Assembly: GCF_900591205.1 (NCBI RefSeq)
Contig: NZ_UUPU01000001.1
Location: 682,001 to 746,000, forward strand
DNA length: 64,000 bases
Direction of reading: 5' to 3'
DNA from: Pseudomonas viridiflava
GTDB lineage: Bacteria > Pseudomonadota > Gammaproteobacteria > Pseudomonadales > Pseudomonadaceae
Each line of letters opens with the position of its first letter. The first letter of the stretch is position 1. The translations under genes were made by a program, and so were the position numbers. The notes under the pieces were generated by a model. It was not told where the DNA came from and searched no databases. It worked only from the letters and a program-made list of their open reading frames with translations. Below are positions 25,707-33,979 of the stretch, in pieces.

Positions 25707-26384
25707 TCAGCGAGTTGCCAGGGCCCCTTGATACAGCACCGGCCCGGTGGGTTGGCCGGTGGGCGAACCGCCACGCGGTTCCAGGCTCACGGCCAGGGTC
25801 AGCGGTGCGCTGAGCAGCGCCCGCTGCGTTTCGCTCAGCTGGATTTGGCCCCTGCCGGCGGTGGGCAGCAGGCCCAGGGAGATCGGTTTGCCGCCGGGTG
25901 GGATGGCCCATAACTCCAGGTCGCGTGACGACTCCACAGCGGCCAGGGTCAAGGGTTCCACTTGCAGGTGGTCGGCGAACGCCTTGATCTGCAATGCCGG
26001 TAGTTGGTTGGCGGCCACCAGTGTGGCGTTGTATTGCACACCCAGGTCGCGCTGGTACAGCACGCCGACCAGCACCGCGATGAGGATGCCGAATGTGGCC
26101 GCCCACAGGCGCAGGTTCATCCACCAGGCGGTCTTTGCCGGCACATGCAGCACCTGCGGCTCGATCCGCGCCTTGATGCCGACCCAAACGTGATCGGGCA
26201 CCGGGCGTTCGGGCAGGGTGCCGGTGAGGCTGGCGAGGGCATTCTGCCAATGGCCGAGTTCCACGCGCAGCGCGGCGTCGTCCAGCAACAGGGCCTCGAA
26301 GCGGCGGCGGGCGGTGGCGGGCATCAGGCCGATGGCGTAATCGGCCGCCAGGGCACGGCGCAGGGTGGTGGTTTGGTAGTTCAT
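25707..26384 (-). CDS. RskA-type anti-sigma factor
   Basis: A 225-residue protein. The N-terminal cytoplasmic anti-sigma part (residues 1-85) begins LRRALAADYAIGLMPATARRRFEALL, typical of SigK-regulator-like proteins. One membrane helix follows (about residues 88-108, LWAATFGILIAVLVGVLY). The periplasmic C-terminal domain shows the RskA-type W-x-I-P-P-G-G-K-P-I-S-L-G segment. The ATG overlaps the stop of the sigma gene by four bases, so the pair is translationally coupled and RskA presumably holds the sigma factor at the membrane. Confidence 0.88.
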   Translation of the reverse strand: MNYQTTTLRRALAADYAIGLMPATARRRFEALLLDDAALRVELGHWQNALASLTGTLPERPVPDHVWVGIKARIEPQVLHVPAKTAWWMNLRLWAATFGILIAVLVGVLYQRDLGVQYNATLVAANQLPALQIKAFADHLQVEPLTLAAVESSRDLELWAIPPGGKPISLGLLPTAGRGQIQLSETQRALLSAPLTLAVSLEPRGGSPTGQPTGPVLYQGALATR

Positions 26385-27007
26385 GATTCAAGGCACCTGC
26401 GCAGGCGTTCCATGCCGCGGCGAATCCAGGATTTGACCGTGCCCAGGGGCGCCGCCAAATGCTCGGCCAGTTCCGCGCACGACAGGCCCTGAAAATACGC
26501 CACGCTGATCGACTGACGCTGCATGCTGTCGAGGGTTTCCAGGCAACGGTTCAGCGCGTGGGCTTCGCGCTCGCGGTCGAGTTGTTCGTGGGCGCTGGGG
26601 CTATCATCAAGCAGGGCGTCCTGCTGTCCGTCGGCCAGGGGCTGTTCGCGGCGTTTGCGCAGTTGGTCGATGGCCAGGTTGCGAGTGATGTTAACCATCC
26701 AGGTCATCGGTGCTGCAAGGTGGGGCTCGTAGCGCGAAGCGTTGTACCAGATGCGCACAAAAGCCTCCTGCAGCACCTCTTCAGCCAGATCCGCACGGCC
26801 CATGAAGCGAAACGCCACACCCTGCAGCCGCGGTGACACGCTGCGGTAGAGGGTTTCGAACGCCTGGCGATTGCCCAGCGCGCACTGGGCCAGCAAAGGC
26901 CGCAACGGGTCAGCATCGTTGATGGAAATAGGGCTTCTCCAGGCCCTCAAGCGAGGGCGACGGGACTGCGCACGGTAGGCAGAGGGTAGTTCAGCTTGGG
27001 CATTCAT
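26381..27007 (-). CDS. ECF sigma factor of the SigK type
   Basis: A 208-residue extracytoplasmic-function sigma factor. Region 2 (about residues 40-105) has FETLYRSVSPRLQGVAFRF and the DLAEEVLQEAFVRIW helix. Region 4 (about residues 150-205) has ISVAYFQGLSCAELAEHLAAP and the recognition helix GTVKSWIRRGMERLRRCL. I prefer the ATG at 27007 because GGAG lies nine bases upstream; an ATG at 27031 has no site. It is encoded just before its anti-sigma and is divergent from the DUF2780 gene, a candidate target. Confidence 0.88.
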   Translation of the reverse strand: MNAQAELPSAYRAQSRRPRLRAWRSPISINDADPLRPLLAQCALGNRQAFETLYRSVSPRLQGVAFRFMGRADLAEEVLQEAFVRIWYNASRYEPHLAAPMTWMVNITRNLAIDQLRKRREQPLADGQQDALLDDSPSAHEQLDREREAHALNRCLETLDSMQRQSISVAYFQGLSCAELAEHLAAPLGTVKSWIRRGMERLRRCLES

Positions 27008-27092
27008 TCCATCCAACTCCGGGCGGCGCATGTTGGATATACGCGGGGCGAGGTGATTCGGATGCAGAAAAATCCGGACTATCCTGAGTGTG

Positions 27093-27121
27093 GGAACATT
27101 CTTTCCGGACGGTCAGTCAAA
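27093..27121 (+). promoter_or_regulatory. Candidate ECF-type promoter before the DUF2780 gene
   Basis: GGAAC at 27093-27097 and GTCAAA at 27116-27121, 18 bases apart, resemble the -35 and -10 of ECF promoters. It lies in the intergenic region shared with the sigma factor gene, 37 bases before the ATG at 27158. The match is weak. Confidence 0.25.
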
Positions 27122-27157
27122 CGCCTGCTTTCACACCTACACCCAGAGGTTGTTTCG

Positions 27158-27730
27158 ATGAAGATTTCACGCGGTTTCGCCCTTTCCTGCCTGATAAGCC
27201 TGGCCGCCACCCCGGTGTTTGCCGCTGGGTTCAGCCTTGGCGACGCTGCCAATGCCATTTCCGGCATGCAAGGGGGCAATAACAAGGCCGCAGCTGCAGC
27301 ACCGTCGTCCGAGACGGCCGGCTTGCTAAGCGCATTGACCTCGCAACTGAACATCACGCCCGAGCAAGCTGTCGGCGGCACCGGCGCCATGCTCGGCCTG
27401 GCCAAGAACAAACTGAGCGGTAATGACTATTCGCAACTGGGTAATAGCGTGCCTGGCCTGGACCAGTTGTCTGGCAGCAACTCCCTGGGCAGCCTCGGAG
27501 CCTTGAGCGGGATGCTCGGCCAGACCGGCGGCAGCAAGACCAGCGGCCTGGACGGCCTGCTGGGGAATGTGAAAAACACCAATGACCTGAACACCGCGTT
27601 CAGCGCTCTGGGCATGGACAGCGGCATGGTCGGCCAGTTTGCCCCGGTTATCCTGCAATACCTGGGTGGCCAGGGCGCCAGCAGCTCGGTGCTGGGCAAG
27701 CTGGCCCAGGCTTGGGGCACCGGCAGTTAA
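27158..27730 (+). CDS. Secreted DUF2780 protein
   Basis: A 190-residue protein with a signal peptide (residues 1-23, ending TPVFA). The mature part is rich in Gly, Ser, Leu and Asn with a repeated LSG/GMLG texture, typical of DUF2780 (VcgC/VcgE-type) proteins. AGAGG precedes the ATG at 27158; the in-frame opening upstream lacks coding character. The stop overlaps the stop of the converging acyltransferase gene. Function is not known; the neighbouring ECF sigma factor may control it. Confidence 0.82.
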   Translation: MKISRGFALSCLISLAATPVFAAGFSLGDAANAISGMQGGNNKAAAAAPSSETAGLLSALTSQLNITPEQAVGGTGAMLGLAKNKLSGNDYSQLGNSVPGLDQLSGSNSLGSLGALSGMLGQTGGSKTSGLDGLLGNVKNTNDLNTAFSALGMDSGMVGQFAPVILQYLGGQGASSSVLGKLAQAWGTGS

Positions 27731-28614
27731 AGACGCTCGGCGCGCAGTTGTTCGATGCGTGCATCCTTCTCCCTCCAGAGCTGGTTGACCCAGTTCTGGA
27801 CGGTCTGGCGAAACGCCGGATCGTTCTCGTAATCCCCTTGCCACAATGCCGGGTCCAGCTCGCGGGTGCGGATATCAATGATTACCTTGGGCACCGCGCC
27901 GCTGATCAAATCCCAGAACCCCGGGATTTTCTGTTGCGGGTAGACCACGGTTACGTCGAGCACCGCATCCAGCTGTTCGCCCATCGCCGCCAGCACAAAC
28001 GCCACGCCACCGGCCTTGGGCTTGAGCAAGCGCGTAAAGGGCGAATCCTGCTGCTTGCGCTTGGCTTCGTTGAACCGCGTGCCTTCCAGGTAATTGACCA
28101 CCGTGACCGGCTGGCGCTTGAACAGCTCGCATGCCTGCTTGGTGATCTTCAAATCCTGGCCCGCCAGTTCCGGGTGCTTGGCCAGGAACGCTTTGGTGTA
28201 GCGCTTCATGAACGGGTAATCCAGCGCCCACCACGCCAGGCCAAGGAAGGGCACCCAGATCAGTTCTTTTTTCAGGAAGAATTTGAAGAACGGCGTGCGC
28301 CGGTTGAGCGCCTGGATCAGCGCCGGGATATCCACCCAGGATTGGTGGTTGCTGATCACGAGATAGGAGGTGTCGCCGCGCAGATCCTCACCCCCACGAA
28401 TGTCCCATTGCGTCGGAATGCACAGCGAGAAGATCAGCTTGTCGATTTCGGCCCAGGTCTCGGCGATCCACATCACGGCCCAAGAGGCGTAGTCCCGATA
28501 GCGACCGGGCGCCACCAGCTTGAGCAGGGCAAACACCATCAACGGCCCGATCAGGACCAGGGTGTTGAGCAACAACAGCAGTGAGACGAAACAGCCGGTG
28601 AGCAGGCGGCGCAT
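27727..28614 (-). CDS. 1-acylglycerol-3-phosphate acyltransferase-like protein
   Basis: A 295-residue PlsC-type acyltransferase of the YihG sort. An N-terminal membrane segment (residues 1-35, LLTGCFVSLLLLLNTLVLIG) is followed by the catalytic H-x4-D box in ISNHQSWVD (about residue 100) and the acceptor-binding VNYLEGTRFNEAK segment. I chose the ATG at 28614 (MRRLLTGC) since the longer in-frame start at 28701 adds non-family sequence. It probably acts in inner-membrane phospholipid synthesis. Confidence 0.88.
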   Translation of the reverse strand: MRRLLTGCFVSLLLLLNTLVLIGPLMVFALLKLVAPGRYRDYASWAVMWIAETWAEIDKLIFSLCIPTQWDIRGGEDLRGDTSYLVISNHQSWVDIPALIQALNRRTPFFKFFLKKELIWVPFLGLAWWALDYPFMKRYTKAFLAKHPELAGQDLKITKQACELFKRQPVTVVNYLEGTRFNEAKRKQQDSPFTRLLKPKAGGVAFVLAAMGEQLDAVLDVTVVYPQQKIPGFWDLISGAVPKVIIDIRTRELDPALWQGDYENDPAFRQTVQNWVNQLWREKDARIEQLRAERL

Positions 28615-28785
28615 AAGTAACTCTTGGAATCCTGTGGGCGGGCCATGATAAGCAAGGTGCGTCCAGAGGCCAAATCGCAAATCGCCGTACGAATGTTTCA
28701 CAATGTGCCTGATAGGGTTGAGAACTAACTAACCACGGCTTTTGCGGTCTAGAATCCGCCTACTTCTTTCCGAGGAAATCACTTC

Positions 28786-29286
28786 GTGAAACTGCTCCTT
28801 GCCTCCCTCGCCCTGGCGGCCCTGCCGGTCATGGCCGCTGAGCCGACCCTTTACGGTCGCTACGAATACATCCAGTTGCCGGAGATCGGCGAAACCTTCA
28901 AGGCCAAGATGGACACCGGCGCGCTGACCGCCTCGCTGTCGGCCCGGGACATTGAGACCTTCACCCGCGACGGCGACGATTGGGTACGCTTCCGCCTCGG
29001 CGGCAAGGACGCCACCAACAAGGTCTACGAGCACAAAGTGTCGCGCATCAGCAAGATCAAGAGCCGCGCCGACGAAGACGACGACAAGGACGAAGCCACC
29101 GTGGCCAAGCGCCCGGTCATCGACCTGGAAATGTGCCTGGGCGACGTCAAGCGTACCGTCGAGGTCAACCTCACCGACCGCAGCAGCTTCAACTACCCGC
29201 TGCTGATCGGCGCCAAGGCCCTGCGCGAATTCGGCGCGGCGGTAAACCCGGCTCGCCGTTACACTGCCGACAAACCGGACTGCTGA
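28786..29286 (+). CDS. Retropepsin-like (RimK-linked Zn-protease family) secreted protein
   Basis: A 166-residue protein starting with GTG at 28786; GAGGA lies nine bases upstream. A signal peptide spans residues 1-18 (LASLALAALPVMAAE). The mature part begins YGRYEYIQLPEIGETFKAKMDTGALTASL; the D-T-G-A motif (D44) is the aspartyl-protease-like signature of PF05618, once called ATP-dependent zinc proteases. The GAKALREFG segment near the end is also typical. It lies 9 bases before creB and may be cotranscribed with it. Confidence 0.85.
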   Translation: MKLLLASLALAALPVMAAEPTLYGRYEYIQLPEIGETFKAKMDTGALTASLSARDIETFTRDGDDWVRFRLGGKDATNKVYEHKVSRISKIKSRADEDDDKDEATVAKRPVIDLEMCLGDVKRTVEVNLTDRSSFNYPLLIGAKALREFGAAVNPARRYTADKPDC

Positions 29287-29295
29287 CGGACCCCC

Positions 29296-29964
29296 ATGGC
29301 GCATATCCTGATTGTCGAAGACGAAGCGGCAATAGCCGACACGCTGATATTCGCCCTGCAAGGCGAGGGCTTTACCACCACTTGGCTGAGCCTCGGCCAG
29401 GAGGCGCTGACCCATCAGCGCCAGACCCCGGCCGACCTGATCATCCTCGACATCGGCCTGCCGGATATCAGCGGTTTTGAAACCTGCAAGCAACTGCGCC
29501 GTTTCAGTGAAGTGCCGGTGATGTTTCTGAGTGCCCGGGATGCTGAGATCGACCGCGTGGTGGGGCTGGAGATCGGTGCCGACGATTATGTGGTCAAGCC
29601 GTTCAGCCCACGCGAAGTGGCGGCGCGGGTGCGGGCGATCCTTAAACGGGTAGGGCCTGGAACGGCTCCGGCCGTGTTCCAGGTCGACCTGGAGCGCATG
29701 CAGATCAGCTATCGTGGCCAGGCGCTGAGCCTCACGCGCCATGAATTCCGCCTGTTGCAAAGCCTGCTTGAGCAACCCGAGCGGGTGTTCAGCCGCGAGC
29801 AATTGCTGGACGCGGTAGGCGTGGCGGCCGATGCCGGCTACGAGCGTAATATCGACAGCCATATCAAAAGCCTGCGCAGCAAATTGCGCAGCGTGGCGGC
29901 GCAGGCTGAGCCGATCCAGACCCATCGTGGCCTCGGCTACAGCTACAGCCCGAGCAACAGCTGA
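29296..29964 (+). CDS. creB: Response regulator CreB
   Basis: A 222-residue OmpR-type regulator. The receiver has the acidic pocket E8-D9-E10, phosphoacceptor D52 (LIILDIGLP) and K101 (VVKPFS). The C-terminal winged helix begins near residue 130 and includes LTRHEFRLLQSLLEQPERVFSREQLL. It acts with CreC; in Pseudomonas CreBC controls creD and affects beta-lactam response and fitness. The stop overlaps the creC start by one base. Confidence 0.93.
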   Translation: MAHILIVEDEAAIADTLIFALQGEGFTTTWLSLGQEALTHQRQTPADLIILDIGLPDISGFETCKQLRRFSEVPVMFLSARDAEIDRVVGLEIGADDYVVKPFSPREVAARVRAILKRVGPGTAPAVFQVDLERMQISYRGQALSLTRHEFRLLQSLLEQPERVFSREQLLDAVGVAADAGYERNIDSHIKSLRSKLRSVAAQAEPIQTHRGLGYSYSPSNS

Positions 29965-31403
29965 TGCGCCTGGGGCTGCGGATTTTCCTGGTGTACGCGC
30001 TGTTTATCGGCCTGACCGGCTACTTTGTGCTCAGCACCGTGATGAAGGAAATCCGCCCCGGCGTGCGCCAGTCCACCGAAGAGACCCTGGTGGACACCGC
30101 CAACCTGTTGGCCGAAGTCCTGCGCGATGATGTAAAAAACCACACCCTGGGCCAGAGTCATTGGCCCGAGTTGCTCAAGGCTTACGGCAATCGCCAGCCG
30201 GGGGCGACCATCTGGGGCTTGCCGAAAAACCAGGTCAACCACCGTATCTATGTCACTGACGCCCAAGGCACGGTGTTGCTCGACTCCACAGGCGAGGCGG
30301 TGGGCCAGGACTATTCCAAGTGGAACGACGTGTACCTGACCCTGCGCGGCGAATATGGCGCGCGTTCCACCCGCAGCGAGCTGGATGATCCCACCTCGTC
30401 GGTGATGCACGTGGGCGCGCCGATCCGCGACAACGGCCAGATCATCGGCGTGGTCACGGTGGCCAAGCCCAACAGCTCGTTGCAGCCCTATGTCGACCGT
30501 ACTGAGCGGCGCTTGCTGTGGTACGGCGCGGGGCTGGTCATCCTCGGCCTGCTGCTGGGCGCGCTGTTGTCGTGGTGGCTGAGCGTGGCGTTAAGGCGGC
30601 TGACCGCGTATGCCGAGGCTGTCAGTGAAGGCCGGCGCGCGGAGTTGCCGCATTACCGCGGTGGCGAGCTCAAGCAGCTGTCCACCGCCGTGGAACACAT
30701 GCGCACGCAGCTGGAAGGCAAGGCTTACGTCGAGCATTACGTGCACACCCTGACCCATGAATTGAAAAGCCCGCTGGCGGCGATTCGCGGCGCGGCGGAG
30801 CTGCTGCAAGGGGACATGAGCCGTGAGCAACAACAGCGCTTCGTGGGCAATATCGACAGCGAAAGCGCACGTTTGCAGCAACTGATCGAACGCCTGCTGA
30901 ACCTGGCGCAAGTGGAGCAGCGCCAGGGCCTCGAAGAGCAGACGAGTATCGCGTTGGCGGTCTTGGTCGAGGATGTACTCAAGGCCCAGTGTGCGCGTAT
31001 CGAAGGGGCCGGCTTGCAGGTCCAGCAGGCGATTGGCCGCGAGGTGACCGTGTTCGGCGAGCCCTTCCTGTTGCGCCAGGCGTTGGGCAACCTGCTGGAC
31101 AATGCACTGGATTTCACCCCGCCTGGCGGGGTCCTCACGTTCAGTGCGCACACCCGGCACAACGATGTGCAGGTCAGCCTGTTCAACCAGGCAGCGCCGA
31201 TTCCCGACTATGCCTTGCCGCGCCTGAGCGAGCGTTTCTACTCCTTGCCACGCCCTGCCAGCGGGCGCAAAAGCACCGGCCTGGGCCTCAACTTTGTCGA
31301 GGAAGTGATGAAGCTGCACGGCGGCGCGTTGCAGATCGGTAATGTGCCGGGCGGGGTGCAAGTGGTGCTGCATCTCCACACAGTCTCCACATTGCCCACA
31401 TAA
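29964..31403 (+). CDS. creC: Sensor histidine kinase CreC
   Basis: A 479-residue inner-membrane kinase. An N-terminal helix (LGLRIFLVYALFIGLTGYFVL), a periplasmic sensor of about 160 residues and a second helix (LLWYGAGLVILGLLLGALLSWWLSVAL) precede a HAMP-like linker. The H-box is HTLTHELKSPLAAIRGAAELL, with phosphoacceptor H265. N, G1 and G2 boxes follow (LGNLLDNALDF and KSTGLGLNFVEEV). It starts inside the creB stop. Confidence 0.93.
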   Translation: MRLGLRIFLVYALFIGLTGYFVLSTVMKEIRPGVRQSTEETLVDTANLLAEVLRDDVKNHTLGQSHWPELLKAYGNRQPGATIWGLPKNQVNHRIYVTDAQGTVLLDSTGEAVGQDYSKWNDVYLTLRGEYGARSTRSELDDPTSSVMHVGAPIRDNGQIIGVVTVAKPNSSLQPYVDRTERRLLWYGAGLVILGLLLGALLSWWLSVALRRLTAYAEAVSEGRRAELPHYRGGELKQLSTAVEHMRTQLEGKAYVEHYVHTLTHELKSPLAAIRGAAELLQGDMSREQQQRFVGNIDSESARLQQLIERLLNLAQVEQRQGLEEQTSIALAVLVEDVLKAQCARIEGAGLQVQQAIGREVTVFGEPFLLRQALGNLLDNALDFTPPGGVLTFSAHTRHNDVQVSLFNQAAPIPDYALPRLSERFYSLPRPASGRKSTGLGLNFVEEVMKLHGGALQIGNVPGGVQVVLHLHTVSTLPT

Positions 31404-31454
31404 ATCCCCCACACGCGCTGCGCAGACTCTCCCCATCAAAACAGGGAGAGACCC

Positions 31455-32828
31455 ATGAACCGCAGCCTGCTTTTCAAACTTGGCGCGATTGCGCTGCTGA
31501 TCCTGCTGTTGCTGATTCCGTTGCTGATGATCAACGGCATCATCAGCGACCGCCAGCAACTGCGCGATGGCGTCCTGATGGACATCGCCCGCAGCTCCAG
31601 CTACGCCCAGCGTATTACCGGCCCGGTGATGGTGGTGCCGTTCCGCAAGACCGTGCGCGAGTGGAAACTCAATGAAAAGCTCAACAAACGCTACGAGGAA
31701 ACCCGTGAAGAGCGTGGCCGTCTGTATTTCCTGCCGGACCGTTTTGAGCTCGACGGCAAAGTGCAAACCGAACTGCGTGCACGCGGTATCTACCAGGCGC
31801 GGCTGTTCCATGCCGACAACCGCATCAGCGGGCGTTTCGAGCTGCCTGCGCAGCTGGGCATCAGCGAAAACTTTGCCGATTACCGCTTTGAACCGGCGTT
31901 TCTGGCGGTGGGCATCAGCGATATTCGTGGCATTGAAAACGCGCTGAAGCTTGAGCTGGGCAGCCAGCGCCTGGAGTTTTCGCCGGGTACGCAAGTGGAC
32001 TGGCTGGGGGAGGGCGTGCACGTGGCGCTGCCGGAACAGGACAGCAAGAAGCCGGCCGTGGTGGACTTCGCCTTCGACCTGCGTCTGCAAGGCACCGAAC
32101 AGTTGCAAGTGGTGCCGGTGGGCAAGACCAGCCGGGTGTCACTCGCTTCCAACTGGCCACACCCAAGCTTCATCGGCAACTTCCTGCCGGCGCAACGCGA
32201 CGTCACCGATAACGGCTTTACCGCCAACTGGCAGACCTCCTTCTTTTCCACCAACCTCGAACAGGCCCTGCAAACCTGCCTGGACGGGCAGGGCTGCGAC
32301 GGTTTCAACAACCGCAGCTTTGGCGTGAACTTCATCGACCCGGTGGACCAGTACCTCAAGACCGACCGTGCGATCAAATACGCGCTGCTGTTTATCGCCC
32401 TGACGTTTGCCGGCTTCTTCCTCTTCGAAGTGCTGAAGAACCTGGCGGTGCACCCTATTCAATATGCTCTGGTGGGTTTTGCCCTGGCGTTTTTCTACCT
32501 GCTGCTGTTGTCGTTGTCCGAGCACCTGGGCTTTGCCCTGGCTTATCTGATCTCGGCGAGTGCTTGTGTGTTGTTGATTGGTTTTTACGTGTGCCACGTG
32601 CTGCGTAGCGTCGCCCATGGCCTGGGTTTTTCGGCGGGGCTGGCGGCGTTATATGGCTTGTTGTACGGGCTGCTGAGTGCAGAGGATTACGCGTTGCTGA
32701 TGGGCTCGCTGCTGCTGTTCGGCCTGCTGGGGACCGTGATGGTGCTGACCCGCAAGCTGGATTGGTACGGCGTGGGCAAGCGCAAGGCGGCCGAGCCGCT
32801 GCAATTTGACCTGGAGGCGGTGCAATGA
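31455..32828 (+). CDS. creD: Inner membrane protein CreD
   Basis: A 457-residue membrane protein. One N-terminal helix (KLGAIALLILLLLIPLLMINGII), a large periplasmic domain to about residue 300, then five to six helices. Conserved CreD segments are RQQLRDGVLMDIARSSSYAQRITGPV near the N-terminus and FINPVDQY-like NFIDPVDQYLKTDRAIKYALLF. GGGAGAG precedes the ATG. CreD is the classic CreB target; I saw no clear TTCAC-N6-TTCAC tag in its 51-base leader. Confidence 0.92.
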   Translation: MNRSLLFKLGAIALLILLLLIPLLMINGIISDRQQLRDGVLMDIARSSSYAQRITGPVMVVPFRKTVREWKLNEKLNKRYEETREERGRLYFLPDRFELDGKVQTELRARGIYQARLFHADNRISGRFELPAQLGISENFADYRFEPAFLAVGISDIRGIENALKLELGSQRLEFSPGTQVDWLGEGVHVALPEQDSKKPAVVDFAFDLRLQGTEQLQVVPVGKTSRVSLASNWPHPSFIGNFLPAQRDVTDNGFTANWQTSFFSTNLEQALQTCLDGQGCDGFNNRSFGVNFIDPVDQYLKTDRAIKYALLFIALTFAGFFLFEVLKNLAVHPIQYALVGFALAFFYLLLLSLSEHLGFALAYLISASACVLLIGFYVCHVLRSVAHGLGFSAGLAALYGLLYGLLSAEDYALLMGSLLLFGLLGTVMVLTRKLDWYGVGKRKAAEPLQFDLEAVQ

Positions 32829-32895
32829 TCGGGTTACGTGAAGATCAACAACTGAAGGTCAGGATGGTCGACTTCCTCAACAACGCCACTGCACC

Positions 32896-32986
32896 GTGTG
32901 GGAGCGGGCTTGCCCGCGATAACGGTGGGTCAGAAACAGATGTGCTGAATGACACGCCGCAATCGCGGGCAAGCCCGCTCCCACAT
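32896..32986. repeat. REP doublet after creD
   Basis: GTGTGGGAGCGGGCTTGCCCGCGAT and complement GCGGGCAAGCCCGCTCCCACA around a spacer. It lies between converging creD and the GST gene and could end both transcripts. Confidence 0.9.
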
Positions 32987-33002
32987 TGGGTCGGTGTGAT
33001 GG

Positions 33003-33632
33003 TCAGGCGGGCGGCTGGGTCTGCAGCATCGAAGGCCGCTGGCTGACCTCGGCATACCACGCCGCAAGCAGCGGGTTATCCGCACGCCATTGCATATCCG
33101 GGTGGCGGAAGTCGAGGTAGCCCAGGGCGCAAGCGACGCTGATCGAGGCGACATCAAAGCGGCTGGTCAGCTCGACGATGGCCTCCTGTTCCAGCTCGGC
33201 GAGGGCGCGACGGATCTTGTTGCGCTGCTCATCAAGCCACTGATCCCAGTGTTTTTCCAGCGGGCGCAGGGCCGACTCATAACGCACCAGCACGGCGGCG
33301 TCCATGATGCCGTCGGCCATCGACGCCAGGGTCAGGCGCCGCCAGCGAGCCGAGCCGTCACGGGGGATCAGCGGGTTGCCGACGTGCTGGTGGTCGAAGT
33401 AATCGAGGATTACGCGGCTGTCGTGCACTACGCTGCCGTCGGCCAGGCGCAGGGCGGGGATCTTGCCCACGGGGTTGCCTTGCACCACGTGCGTATCCGG
33501 GTTGACCGGTGTTGGCGAGCAGCCTTGCAGGGCCACGCGATCCTGCTGACCGGTCTCGATCAGCAGCACGCGCACTTTGCGCACAAAGGGTGAAGCGGGG
33601 TTGTGGAACAAGGTCATGCTGGGGGCGGACAT
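33003..33632 (-). CDS. Glutathione S-transferase family protein
   Basis: A 209-residue GST. The thioredoxin-like N-terminal domain starts MTLFHNPASPFVRKVRVLL (with the Ser expected as catalytic residue) and has the GKIPAL cis-Pro motif and the DGSVVHDSRVILDYFD segment. The helical C-terminal domain has SVACALGYLDFR. GAGGA lies six bases before the ATG at 33632; the ATG at 33638 abuts the site. The substrate is unknown. Confidence 0.9.
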   Translation of the reverse strand: MSAPSMTLFHNPASPFVRKVRVLLIETGQQDRVALQGCSPTPVNPDTHVVQGNPVGKIPALRLADGSVVHDSRVILDYFDHQHVGNPLIPRDGSARWRRLTLASMADGIMDAAVLVRYESALRPLEKHWDQWLDEQRNKIRRALAELEQEAIVELTSRFDVASISVACALGYLDFRHPDMQWRADNPLLAAWYAEVSQRPSMLQTQPPA

Positions 33633-33712
33633 GGGCATTCCTCGAAATGGACTGTGGCTAGCCTAGAGGGTTGCACGGTGGCTGGCGAGGGGGCATCGCA
33701 GTGTTTTTGAGG

Positions 33713-33792
33713 GCCTCATCGCAGGCAAGCCCGCTCCCACATTTGGATGTGTGAACACAGTCAAATGTGGGAGCGGGCTTGCCCGCGATGGC
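33713..33792. repeat. REP doublet between the GST gene and the fox-like locus (spacer type)
   Basis: ATCGCAGGCAAGCCCGCTCC, the shared spacer TTTGGATGTGTGAACACAG, then TGTGGGAGCGGGCTTGCCCG. Confidence 0.9.
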
Positions 33793-33796
33793 GTCC

Positions 33797-33979
33797 TCAG
33801 CCGCGCCGCCTGACCAGCCCCCATACACCTATTACCGCAGGTATCCCGAGCCCGACCCAACTCAGCGAATCCCACCCGCCATCGCCGAGCAGCGCGGCAA
33901 ACAAGCCTGCCGCGCTGAGCAGGCCAATCCCCAGCGGAATGCCGAATACTTTCCAGAAACTCGACTGCCGCGGCTTCAT
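33797..33979 (-). CDS. Small two-helix membrane protein of the fox-like locus
   Basis: A 60-residue protein with two hydrophobic segments (FGIPLGIGLLSAAGLFAALLG and LSWVGLGIPAVIGVWGLV) and a basic C-terminus. Its ATG overlaps the stop of the PepSY protein by four bases, so it is coupled to it. A similar small gene follows foxB in P. aeruginosa (PA2464). Function is unknown; a subunit or stabiliser of the reductase is plausible. Confidence 0.75.
   Translation of the reverse strand: MKPRQSSFWKVFGIPLGIGLLSAAGLFAALLGDGGWDSLSWVGLGIPAVIGVWGLVRRRG

Noticed and set aside
31404..31454. A CreB tag (TTCAC-N6-TTCAC) before creD
   Set aside because: Not found in the 51-base gap on either strand by eye.
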